A DNA stretch of 11,462 bases. Origin: Deltaproteobacteria bacterium (GTDB taxonomy: Bacteria > Desulfobacterota > UBA8473). The stretch covers positions 1 to 11,462 of the forward strand of contig DAOWME010000074.1 of NCBI GenBank assembly GCA_030643245.1, written 5' to 3'. The notes below the pieces were generated by a model, which was not told the origin of the DNA, searched no databases, and saw nothing but the letters and a program-made list of their open reading frames with translations. The translations under genes and the position numbers were made by a program. Of the stretch, positions 1-6,870 are shown piece after piece (the first letter of the stretch is position 1; each line of letters starts with the position of its first letter).

Positions 1-173
1 CGAAATAACTTCCTCAAGTTGGCACTCAGATTTAGGTTAGATTTGTTCGATCTGAAAACGCAAAACCGCAGGAATAGTCGAACTATTTTGAGGATTTTGT
101 GTTTGAAGATCGTGCAAAGATGGCCTGAAGATGAGGTGCACAAATGGGGAAATTATTTCGGCCACGTCCCTTA
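1..173 (-). repeat. MITE-like palindromic element, copy A (left part cut by window edge)
   Basis: This copy is inverted relative to the other two, at 4647-4832 and 11311-11462. Its intact end, at about 150-173, reads as the shared terminal inverted repeat with the outer motif ACGTCCCTTA. The first bases, from cgaaataacttcc, belong to the opposite terminal repeat, so only about a dozen terminal bases are missing. It is the most diverged copy by eye, with roughly one difference in eight bases compared with the middle copy. It carries no transposase. It ends about 18 bp beyond the stop codon of the last gene (192), where the long hairpin it can form might act as a transcription end or an RNA-stabilising structure. 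That role is inferred only. Confidence 0.85.
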
Positions 174-191
174 TGCCGTTACTGTTACTCC

Positions 192-587
192 TCAAGGGAG
201 AACGAGCACGTAGTTCACTATATCCCCAATCGGGGAGCCAGGCCCAAATATCTCATCCACACCCATCTCTTTCAAGGCGTGCACATCCCTCTGAGGTATC
301 GAACCGCCACCAATCACTTTGATCTTCCCACAATCTTTTGTCCTTAACTGGTCAATAGTATCCGAGAACACCGTCTTGTGGATACCCATTGAAGTCCCCA
401 ACCCAATAACATCCACATCCTCTTGAATGGCAGCCTCTACTATCTCCTCTGGGGTTTGTAGCAAACCCAGATAGATAACTTCAACGCCTGCATTCTTTAA
501 TCCCTTGGCTACGAGTTTTATGCCCCTGTCATGGCCGTCCAGCATGGGCTTTGCCAGCAAGACCCTTTTTCTCTTTCTCGATGTCAA
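192..587 (-). CDS. B12-binding small subunit of an acyl-CoA mutase (partner of the 707-2317 large subunit)
   Basis: This 131-residue protein is a stand-alone cobalamin-binding domain of the methylmalonyl-CoA mutase C-terminal type. It would carry adenosylcobalamin and complete the cytoplasmic mutase formed with the preceding large subunit. The base-off B12 motif DxHxxG is present as DGHDRG (about residues 17-22), with His19 as the expected cobalt ligand. The Gly-rich loop IGGG lies near residues 92-95. The usual SxL element (SSL in relatives) reads GTS here, which is atypical. The start is taken as TTG at 587 because GGGGGGTGA lies just upstream at matching spacing and the protein then begins like its relatives. 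An ATG at 620 is possible but has no visible ribosome site. The C-terminus ends abruptly in VNYVLVLP, close to repeat copy A. Family confidence is high; the substrate is unknown. Confidence 0.9.
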   Translation of the reverse strand: MTSRKRKRVLLAKPMLDGHDRGIKLVAKGLKNAGVEVIYLGLLQTPEEIVEAAIQEDVDVIGLGTSMGIHKTVFSDTIDQLRTKDCGKIKVIGGGSIPQRDVHALKEMGVDEIFGPGSPIGDIVNYVLVLP

Positions 588-592
588 CGATT

Positions 593-601
593 TCACCCCC
601 C
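593..601 (-). promoter_or_regulatory. G-run Shine-Dalgarno selecting a TTG start
   Basis: On the minus strand GGGGGGTGA is followed by AATCG and TTG at 587. The same motif at the same spacing (eight bases after the last G) precedes the ATG of the large-subunit gene at 2317. That parallel is the main reason for preferring TTG over the upstream ATG at 620. Confidence 0.6.
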
Positions 602-706
602 GACAATGACTAAAAGGCATAATTCAAATAAGTTTCAAAATTTCTGATCAAACACAATCCCGTTTATTGGCTGGTAGGCTCTCCGATTCATGGCCGAAAA
701 AAGAGC

Positions 707-2317
707 TTATAACAACCTAGGAGACTTATATGTACCAAAGATATCCCTAAGGACATCACATATCTGCCCTACTGATGCGTAAGCCTTAACCGCGTCGATA
801 GTTGGTGGAACAAGATTTCCATTACCCTCTGCTGTATCCCTAATCTCTCTTAGTGCCTTTTCTACCGCCACATCGTTCCGTTCTCTTCTTATGCTTTCCA
901 GTTTCTCTTTCTGATTTTTCTCTACATCCGAAGAAATCTCAAAGATCTCTACAGCAGAACTCTCTTCAACTTCATACCTGTTCACCCCTACGATTATTCT
1001 CTCTCCTTTATCTATTGCCTCCTGATCCTCGTAGAGTTGCCTATTGATCTCCTTCTGGATGAAACCGTTCTTTATTGCCTCAACTGCGCCCCCCATTTCA
1101 TCAATGCGTTCAACATACTTCATTGCCTCTTCTTCGATCCTGTTGGTTAAATTCTCAACAAAATAAGACCCTCCCAAGGGGTCAACCGTGTTGGTCACAC
1201 CACACTCATAGGCGATAATCTGCTGGGTCCTTAAGGCCGTCACAACACTCTCTTCTGTTGGTATCCCAAGCCCCTCATCATAACAACTGAGGGCAATAGA
1301 CTGGGCTCCACCAAGTACCCCTGCCAATACTTCCAAGGTTCCCCTTGTTATATTATTCAGCGGTTGCTGGGTTGTTAAAGCGCTGCCAGAGGTTTGAACA
1401 TGGAATTTCAGTGCCAACGATTTTGGATTTCTCGCCCCAAACCTCTCCTTCATGGTTTTTGCCCACATCCTTCTAGCAGCCCTGAACTTGGCGACCTCTT
1501 CGAAGAAATCATGATGACATCCAAAAAAGGACGTTAACTTGGGTGCAAAATCATCCGGATCTAACCCGGCATCAATACAGGACTCCATATACGCAATACT
1601 GTGGGCCATCCAAAATCCCAATTCCTGAATTGCATTTGCCCCGGCCTCTCGCAGTGTGGTACAGGATATGCTTATTGGATTGAATAACGGCATTTCCTCA
1701 CAGCAAAATCGTATTACATCAGTGACGATCCTCATGGAATGATCAGGGGGGAATATGTACATGCTTGGCCCCGAATATTCCTTTAGAATGTCATTCTGAA
1801 CGGTGCCCTTCAGGGTTTTAATGGGGACCCCTCGTTTATCCGCAATAGCCACAAGCATGGAGAGAACGATAACGGCTATAGTCGATTCAGTGAAATGGAT
1901 ATCTTCCAGAGGAACCCCTTCCAGCATATCTTCCAGATCTTTCAGGGTGTCGATCGGTGCCCCAACACGACCCACAGCGCCTTTTGCCATTGGGTGATCC
2001 GAATCGTAACCCCATCTTGTCGGGGCATCAAAGATGAGACTCGGGGCTGTCTGACCTTGTTCCGTCAGGAACCTGATCCTTTCCTTCGTCTCCTCGGGAA
2101 CTCCAAACCCAGAAAGTTGCCGCATAGTCCAAATTCTACCCCTATACATGGTGGGATGGATACCCCTGACATGGGGGTATTCTCCTGGAGAACCGACATC
2201 CTTTGAGTAATCAAAACCCTTCATGTCCTCCTGGGTATATGTCCTATTAACCGGCAGACCAGACAATGTTCTAAACTCGGCCTTCCTCTCTGAAAATTTT
2301 CTTGAACCTTTTCCCAT
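707..2317 (-). CDS. Large subunit of a divergent B12-dependent acyl-CoA mutase (not a typical methylmalonyl-CoA mutase)
   Basis: This 536-residue catalytic (TIM-barrel) subunit is of the methylmalonyl-CoA mutase superfamily, without a fused B12 domain. Its size and split architecture match isobutyryl- and 2-hydroxyisobutyryl-CoA mutase large subunits. Visible family blocks are RGIHPTMYRGRIWTMRQ (residues 51-67), GYDSDHP (103-109), GTVQNDILKEY (171-181), FRAARRMWA (278-286), HVQTSG (306-311) and TVDPLGGSYF (377-386). The substrate-determining positions differ from methylmalonyl-CoA mutase. Tyr89 corresponds to Leu68, Arg207 to Pro184, and Tyr243-His244 to Thr220-Thr221. His328 and Gln330 are kept as His306 and Gln308. 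It should therefore rearrange another acyl-CoA, or be catalytically altered. ATG 2317 is chosen over ATG 2332 because GGGGGTGA precedes it. The B12 subunit follows 119 bp downstream. Superfamily is certain; the reaction is unknown. Confidence 0.93.
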   Translation of the reverse strand: MGKGSRKFSERKAEFRTLSGLPVNRTYTQEDMKGFDYSKDVGSPGEYPHVRGIHPTMYRGRIWTMRQLSGFGVPEETKERIRFLTEQGQTAPSLIFDAPTRWGYDSDHPMAKGAVGRVGAPIDTLKDLEDMLEGVPLEDIHFTESTIAVIVLSMLVAIADKRGVPIKTLKGTVQNDILKEYSGPSMYIFPPDHSMRIVTDVIRFCCEEMPLFNPISISCTTLREAGANAIQELGFWMAHSIAYMESCIDAGLDPDDFAPKLTSFFGCHHDFFEEVAKFRAARRMWAKTMKERFGARNPKSLALKFHVQTSGSALTTQQPLNNITRGTLEVLAGVLGGAQSIALSCYDEGLGIPTEESVVTALRTQQIIAYECGVTNTVDPLGGSYFVENLTNRIEEEAMKYVERIDEMGGAVEAIKNGFIQKEINRQLYEDQEAIDKGERIIVGVNRYEVEESSAVEIFEISSDVEKNQKEKLESIRRERNDVAVEKALREIRDTAEGNGNLVPPTIDAVKAYASVGQICDVLRDIFGTYKSPRLL

Positions 2318-2322
2318 GCAAT

Positions 2323-2330
2323 TCACCCCC
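2323..2330 (-). promoter_or_regulatory. G-run Shine-Dalgarno selecting ATG 2317
   Basis: GGGGGTGA sits eight bases (counted from the last G) before ATG 2317. It overlaps the codons that would follow an upstream in-frame ATG at 2332, so the downstream ATG is favoured. The motif can pair with the 16S tail through a G-U wobble in place of the usual GGAGG. Confidence 0.6.
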
Positions 2331-2375
2331 ATTCAAAAAGAGATATCGTTTCCCATATCCAGACTATCCTCTCTC

Positions 2376-2798
2376 TCAAATCCCCCGCTCTTTCTTCACC
2401 CTTTCAATGATGTGATCAACGATGACATTAAGTGGCGTTCCTGCGCCATAATTCCCTGTTATCCCCATCTTTTCCAACAACGGCTTATCTTTCTCCGGAA
2501 TTCTTCCCCCACCAACAACACAGATATCCGCAGCATTTCTTTCCTTAAGCACCTCCATCTGCCTTGGGAAATGGGTCATATGCCTACCATCCAACAGGCT
2601 CAAGGCAATCACATCAACATCTTCTTCTATTGCTGTTTCCGCAATCCTTTCCGGAGGTTGGTAGGGTCCGGTATATATCACTTCCATTCCCGCATCTCTA
2701 AAAGCTTGACATAGCACTACACACGCCCTGTCATGACAATCTAGCCCTGGTTTACCCACCAAAATCCGTATCTTTCTTCCCGTCGTATTTTCGATCAT
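2376..2798 (-). CDS. B12-binding small subunit of an acyl-CoA mutase (partner of the 2930-4624 large subunit)
   Basis: This 140-residue cobalamin-binding domain has Rossmann-like methylmalonyl-CoA mutase C-terminal architecture. The B12 signature reads DCHDRA (residues 20-25). Asp20 and the cobalt-ligating His22 are kept, but the last Gly of DxHxxG is Ala. The second motif, SxL, is SLL (67-69), followed by DGRHM. The third, GGG, is at 96-98. It directly follows its large-subunit gene with a 131-bp gap, and precedes the second large subunit by 58 bp. The two mutase pairs are thus in tandem. ATG 2798 is preferred, since GGGGTG lies ten bases upstream. ATG 2804 and TTG 2828 are in-frame alternatives. 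It probably supplies adenosylcobalamin to the adjacent large subunit, although exchange between the two pairs cannot be excluded. Confidence 0.9.
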   Translation of the reverse strand: MIENTTGRKIRILVGKPGLDCHDRACVVLCQAFRDAGMEVIYTGPYQPPERIAETAIEEDVDVIALSLLDGRHMTHFPRQMEVLKERNAADICVVGGGRIPEKDKPLLEKMGITGNYGAGTPLNVIVDHIIERVKKERGI

Positions 2799-2929
2799 AT
2801 TCATTGCACCCCTGAAAAAGGTTCTCAATAAGTTGGGATGACTGACGCTGCCATATCACATCATTGGGAGGAACGTCACCGACAGATCAATCCCAAGACT
2901 ATCGAAAAGAGTATCTGCACCCGATTGAT

Positions 2930-4624
2930 TTAAACAAATGGATTGGCTATCACATCAAACGGGTCATAATTATACCCGTAAAACTCCCGAATCACCCCCA
3001 ATATCTCTCCCATGGTTGCGTTAACCTTGAATGCTTCAACCATTGGTCTTATCATATTTTCATCCTTTTCCAGTTTACTGTGAATACCTTTAAGCGCTTC
3101 TTTAACTTTCTCATGATCACGTGTTTCCCGTAGTCTCCTTACCGCGGCGACAATTTTCTTCGATGCTTTTTCCTGCTCTTCCTTATCAGCCATCTTAATC
3201 GGCAGTGGTATTTCCTGATCCTTCGGTATTATGAAATCATTCACCCCCACTACAATTCTCTTCTTCTCTTCCACCTCCTTGTGCTTCCTTATTACCTCTT
3301 CCTGTATCTCTTTCCTTAACCATCCCTTTTCTTCTGCTACCAGCATCCCTCCCATCTCATCAATCTTCTCCAAGTATTCATTCACTCCCTCCTCTATCTT
3401 ATTTGTCAGCCATTCTACATAGTAAGAGCCACCCAAGGGATCAACCGTATCCGCTGCCCCGGTTTCATAGGCGATGATATGTTGCGTGTTCAAAGCAACA
3501 GCCGCAGCCTCTTCAGATGGTAGTGCCAACGCCTCATCATATCCACAAACATCCAAAGACTGAGTTCCTCCCAATACACCTGCCAACGCCTCGATGGCAT
3601 TTCTAACAATATTATTTATTGGTTGTTGTTCGGTGAGTGATGAACCCGCGGTTTTTACAGAACAAATAAGTTGACAAGCTTCCGGTTTCGTTGCCCCAAA
3701 GCGGTTTTTAGCTATTCTTGCCCATACTCTCCTTGCAGCCCTCACTTTCGCTATGGTTTCAAAGAAATTAATGGATGTACTCATTGAAAATGCTATTCGA
3801 TGTCCAAAATCGCCATAGTCTAGTCCTCTCTCCATAGCTGCCTCAACATATGCTATTGCAGCACCAAAGTTGAACGCCACTTCCTGGATGGCATTCGCCC
3901 CTGTTTCGCTCACATCATATCCCGCCAGGCTAAAAGGATGCCATTTAGGCACATGCTTCACGCAGAATTCAATAATATCGACACACAACCTCATATTTGG
4001 TTTCATGGGACAGGTGAACCCCCACCCAAAAGACAGATTTTGATGAATATTATCGTTTATTAGTGATCCTCTGAGCTTCGCTATATCATCGCCGCGTTCT
4101 TCCGCATTGGCAACGAATTGAGCAAAAAAGGATGCAGCAACAAATGGTGATTCACCTCTCAAGTCCACGCTTACACTATCCAATGAAATCCCCTCAAATG
4201 CTTCTTCCATGCACTTCATTGCATAGAGCGGAGTCCCTGTAACACCCGTTTCTTCCCTTGCTCTTGGATGATCAGGATCTATTCCCATTTGAGTCGGCAC
4301 ATCAGGAATGAGGATTAGACCACTTTCTCCTCTTTCGATCAAATACTTGAACCTTTCGTTGGTTTCAAATGGTGAAGAAAGACCGACAAATACACGCCTC
4401 GTCCATATCCTGCCACGGTACATGTTATCGTGTATCCCTCTGGTGTATGGAAACTCCCCTGAGCAGTTCAAATCCCGCTCATATTTGAAATCCGACATAT
4501 CCTCCGGGCAGTAAAGTTCCTTCACGCCAATTCCCGACTCGGTGTTAAATTCCAACGGGCGTTTTTCACGATACCTCCACGCAACTACCTTTTCATTTCC
4601 CTTCTTCTCTTTCTCTGCGACCAT
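2930..4624 (-). CDS. Large subunit of a second, strongly divergent B12-dependent acyl-CoA mutase
   Basis: This 564-residue methylmalonyl-CoA mutase superfamily large subunit has no B12 domain. Recognisable blocks are TRGIHDNMYRGRIWTRR (residues 61-77), PDHPRARE (117-124), FFETIAKVRAARRVWAR (287-303), TAGSSLTEQQPINN (325-338) and TVDPLGGSYYVEWLTN (393-408). Active-site positions depart widely from methylmalonyl-CoA mutase. Tyr89 aligns with Phe79, as in isobutyryl-CoA mutase. The Gln197 equivalent is Ile189. No Arg occurs in the stretch holding Arg207 (190-211). His244 is Asp237 in GYD. The His328/Gln330 pair is Ser322/Lys324. The highly charged C-terminal region (about 435-525) probably contacts the small subunit. 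ATG 4624 follows GAGGGGGG by six bases. The upstream palindromic repeat ends only about 22 bp before this ATG. The substrate is unknown. Loss of function is possible, but the open frame and intact partner argue against it. Confidence 0.92.
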   Translation of the reverse strand: MVAEKEKKGNEKVVAWRYREKRPLEFNTESGIGVKELYCPEDMSDFKYERDLNCSGEFPYTRGIHDNMYRGRIWTRRVFVGLSSPFETNERFKYLIERGESGLILIPDVPTQMGIDPDHPRAREETGVTGTPLYAMKCMEEAFEGISLDSVSVDLRGESPFVAASFFAQFVANAEERGDDIAKLRGSLINDNIHQNLSFGWGFTCPMKPNMRLCVDIIEFCVKHVPKWHPFSLAGYDVSETGANAIQEVAFNFGAAIAYVEAAMERGLDYGDFGHRIAFSMSTSINFFETIAKVRAARRVWARIAKNRFGATKPEACQLICSVKTAGSSLTEQQPINNIVRNAIEALAGVLGGTQSLDVCGYDEALALPSEEAAAVALNTQHIIAYETGAADTVDPLGGSYYVEWLTNKIEEGVNEYLEKIDEMGGMLVAEEKGWLRKEIQEEVIRKHKEVEEKKRIVVGVNDFIIPKDQEIPLPIKMADKEEQEKASKKIVAAVRRLRETRDHEKVKEALKGIHSKLEKDENMIRPMVEAFKVNATMGEILGVIREFYGYNYDPFDVIANPFV

Positions 4625-4646
4625 AAAGTACCCCCCTCTTTTGTGT

Positions 4647-4832
4647 TAGGGACGGGGCCGAAATAACTTCCCCATCTATGCATCTCACCTTCAGGCCATC
4701 TTTGACCGATCTTCAAACACAAAATCCTCAAAATAGGTAAAACTATTCCTGTGGTTTTGTATTTTCAGATCGAACAAATCTGACCTAAATCTGAGCGCCA
4801 ACTTGAGGAAGTTATTTCGGCCCCGTCCCTTA
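4647..4832 (+). repeat. MITE-like palindromic element, copy B (complete)
   Basis: This complete copy is about 185 bp. Its 24-bp perfect terminal inverted repeats are at 4648-4671 and 4807-4830, beginning AGGGACGGGGCCGAAATAAC. Subterminal arms (GATCTTCAAACAC near 4709 and its near-complement ending in CAGATC near 4770) and a central hairpin (AATAG 4732-4736, CTATT 4743-4747) share the same centre, near 4739. The whole element can therefore fold into one long hairpin. The flanking TTA/TTA could reflect TA target duplication, but the true boundary is uncertain. No transposase is encoded; a partly open frame runs through it by chance or as decay. It interrupts a short-chain dehydrogenase gene and sits directly before the mutase ribosome site. 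Confidence 0.92.
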
Positions 4833-5014
4833 GTGATCCGAATTCTCTGAAGCGAAGAAAGGGCAGCAGCTACATCTGCCCTGTTCTCTGCCAAAACAGG
4901 GGCTATAGCCTTTCCGATGCCCCTATTGGATCCTGTCACTACTGCTACCTTGTTCCCGTTCAGAAATGATGAAAATTGCAGCCGGCAAGATACATGATGG
5001 GGATTGCTGAACAT
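4833..5014 (-). pseudogene. Short-chain dehydrogenase/reductase remnant truncated at the repeat element
   Basis: From ATG 5014 the frame reads about 18 unrecognised residues, then NGNKVAVVTGSNRGIGKAIA. This is the N-terminal beta-strand and TGxxxGIG dinucleotide-binding motif of classical short-chain dehydrogenases. After roughly 60 codons the frame enters repeat copy B and continues through it to a stop at 4691. The remaining ~200 residues of a normal enzyme, including the YxxxK catalytic motif, are absent. On the far side of the repeat the mutase ribosome site follows at once, so the missing part was deleted, not merely interrupted. The residues just before the repeat (ALSSLQRI) are no longer clearly family-like. 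No strong ribosome site precedes 5014. It lies 51 bp downstream of the carboxyltransferase stop and was probably once in the same operon. Confidence 0.8.
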
Positions 5015-5065
5015 CAGACAAAAAAGGTTACACTCAAACGGTTTAAGGATTTAGAAAAACCGGAC

Positions 5066-6628
5066 TCACAACGGCATACAGCCATGTTTCTTAGCAGGTA
5101 GGCTCTGTTTCTTACCCTTTGTCATCCTTAAGGCCCTAATAACTGCTATCCTGGTCTCCCCAGGCTCGATTATATCATTAAGATTTTGCCATGAGGCGAC
5201 GTCGTAGATATTACCCAATTCCTGGCGACAATGTTCAATCTTTCGTTTTCTCTCCTCTGCAGGCTCTGTTGCAGCCTCTATCTCTGCCCGGTAGATTACA
5301 TCAGCAATGCTTGTGGGACTCAGTCCGCTCATATCGGCCGTCGGCCAGGCATAACACATATCAGTCTTCAGCATCCAAGAACCCATCGAACCCCACGAGC
5401 CTGCGAAGTTGTTGCGTATCGCAACAGAAATTTTAGGTACCGTTGCCTCCGCAGTAGCATAGATTAGCGTTGCCCCCCTGTAAATCATCCCGGCCCTCTC
5501 CTGAACACTGCCCACCATATAGGCCGGATTATCACACAGGTAAACCAGAGGGATATTGAACGCATCACAGAACCTGACAAATCGCGCCGCCTTCTCGGCT
5601 GCATTAACGGTTATGGCCCCAGCATTAACAATGGAATTTGTTGCAACAATGCCCACTGAGCAACCTTCGAATCGAGCAAAGCCCACAATCATGTTCTTGG
5701 CGTAGTTCTCGTGTATCTCAAAGAAATAACGATTGTCAACTATCGGTTTGATAACCTCATGCATATCAAAAGGCATAGTGATGGTGGGCGAATATACATC
5801 TTCCAGCTCAGGGCATAGCCGCTCAGGGTCATCTCCGGTATTGACTATTGGCGGTGACTCCCGATAACTTGATGGCAGGAAACTCAGCAGTTCTTTTGTC
5901 TTCTGCAGGCAATCATCGTCATCCTCTGCCAAAACGTGTACCGCACCACTGACGCTCGCGTGCATTTCGGCTCCACCAAGGTACTCTGAAGTGACATCCT
6001 CGCTTAAAACCGATTTAACCAGGACAGGCCCTGCGATAAACATGTTACTCTGTTTGGTAGCGATAACGAAATCGGTCAGGCCCGGGCCGTAAACCTGTCC
6101 TCCGGCATTATCACCCATCATAAGAGAAATCTGAGGAACCACGCCAGAGTAAATGGAATTGCGATAGAATATCTCAAAAAAGCCGACACCTGAACCCAGC
6201 TCACCTTGCCCCATCTCCTCAAGCCTGGCCCCTAATGAGTGGTTTATCCCAATAATTGGCGCCCCCCTATTGGCAGCCAAGTCCATGATCTTGCAGATTT
6301 TTTTTGCGCCCCATTTCCCCAGGGTCGCTCTCATGGCTGAGAAGTCTTGAGAATAAACGAACACCGCACGTCCATCCATTTCACCGTATCCGGTAACCTG
6401 CCCATCACATGGAATCTCCTTCTCTGACATATCAAAAGCAAAACAATGATGGGTGAGAAAGATATCGGTCTCGGCAAAACTACCAGGGTCCAGCAACCTG
6501 TTCAGTCTCTCTCTTGCCGTTAACATGCCCTTCTTACGAACCTTTTCCATTACCTTCGGGTCCCCTCCTTGCCGCAGGCGTTCCTTCCGTTCTCTCAGTT
6601 CCTGAATCTTTTTCTTCATCGTATCCAT
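5066..6628 (-). CDS. Full-length divergent carboxyltransferase subunit (propionyl-CoA carboxylase beta / decarboxylase alpha family)
   Basis: This 520-residue protein has normal family length and two crotonase-fold halves, plus the C-terminal signature KKHGCMPL, close to the KHGNIPL ending of propionyl-CoA carboxylase beta chains. Such subunits transfer CO2 between biotin and an acyl-CoA alpha-carbon, in either direction, in the cytoplasm. Core motifs are present but altered. The FGGSLGE-type loop reads AMRATLGK (98-105), NDSGGAR reads NHSLGAR (129-135), and GPCAGG reads GDNAGG (172-177). LGGAEMHASVSG (218-229) is intact, and DVPGF reads DNPAY (366-370). The altered loops lie where relatives hold the thioester, so a different substrate or a non-catalytic partner role is possible. 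ATG 6628 is chosen because GGAGG lies five bases upstream and the N-terminus then aligns residue for residue with the second carboxyltransferase (7950-9260). No biotin carboxylase or carrier is encoded nearby. Confidence 0.93.
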   Translation of the reverse strand: MDTMKKKIQELRERKERLRQGGDPKVMEKVRKKGMLTARERLNRLLDPGSFAETDIFLTHHCFAFDMSEKEIPCDGQVTGYGEMDGRAVFVYSQDFSAMRATLGKWGAKKICKIMDLAANRGAPIIGINHSLGARLEEMGQGELGSGVGFFEIFYRNSIYSGVVPQISLMMGDNAGGQVYGPGLTDFVIATKQSNMFIAGPVLVKSVLSEDVTSEYLGGAEMHASVSGAVHVLAEDDDDCLQKTKELLSFLPSSYRESPPIVNTGDDPERLCPELEDVYSPTITMPFDMHEVIKPIVDNRYFFEIHENYAKNMIVGFARFEGCSVGIVATNSIVNAGAITVNAAEKAARFVRFCDAFNIPLVYLCDNPAYMVGSVQERAGMIYRGATLIYATAEATVPKISVAIRNNFAGSWGSMGSWMLKTDMCYAWPTADMSGLSPTSIADVIYRAEIEAATEPAEERKRKIEHCRQELGNIYDVASWQNLNDIIEPGETRIAVIRALRMTKGKKQSLPAKKHGCMPL

Positions 6629-6633
6629 CATCT

Positions 6634-6638
6634 CCTCC
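6634..6638 (-). promoter_or_regulatory. Shine-Dalgarno of the 5066-6628 gene
   Basis: GGAGG on the minus strand is five bases before ATG 6628. It decides this start over GTG 6658 and over a further in-frame ATG at 6619, which would be too far away. Confidence 0.65.
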
Positions 6639-6686
6639 AAATGACATATTTCTGTCACTAGATCTTGAACGCGAGTGTGTCCGGCC

Positions 6687-6702
6687 GGAACAATAATGTT
6701 CC
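6687..6702. other. Perfect stem-loop in the leader of the 5066-6628 gene
   Basis: GGAACA, a four-base loop and TGTTCC form a perfect 6-bp stem. It is preceded by the palindrome TCCGGCCGGA (6680-6689) and flanked by two direct copies of TGTCCGG (6678-6684 and 6704-6710). It lies about 60-75 bases upstream of ATG 6628. It has no U-run, so it is not a clear terminator. It may be an operator-like or RNA-structure element; its function is unknown. Confidence 0.45.
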
Positions 6703-6763
6703 CTGTCCGGAGAAATCAACAGATTACATACCCCTCTATAAACCCAACTCCCTGGCGTTTATA

Positions 6764-6807
6764 GCGGCATCTTGCCGCGACGGTTTCGGCTGCAAGCCGC
6801 TCCTACG
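6764..6807. repeat. REP-like double palindrome
   Basis: Two adjacent perfect GC-rich hairpins are present: GCGGCA-TCT-TGCCGC (6764-6778) and CGGCT-GCA-AGCCG (6787-6799). The second runs into CTCCTACG. This paired-palindrome layout with a GTAGGAGCGG-like edge resembles dispersed extragenic repeats found in many bacterial genomes. It lies between the flavoprotein stop (6871) and the next carboxyltransferase, and could stabilise or attenuate the transcript. No second copy occurs in this window, so calling it a dispersed repeat rests on resemblance. Confidence 0.55.
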
Positions 6808-6870
6808 AAGTAGTCCACTGTGCGTTCTTGGCGATTGTGAGGGGGCCACTTATGAGTATCTGTACCCAAA

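Noticed and set aside
19..213. Open frame running through repeat copy A
   Set aside because: It lies almost wholly inside the palindromic element, and the related frame in copy B shares only repeat-derived sequence. It has no independent support as a gene.
2223..2714. 163-codon plus-strand open frame
   Set aside because: Antisense shadow of the mutase large subunit start and the B12 subunit, both of which are clear by homology.
707..4624. Naming the large subunits methylmalonyl-CoA mutase
   Set aside because: The residues that bind the methylmalonyl/succinyl carboxylate and thioester are replaced in both proteins, so only the superfamily is supported.
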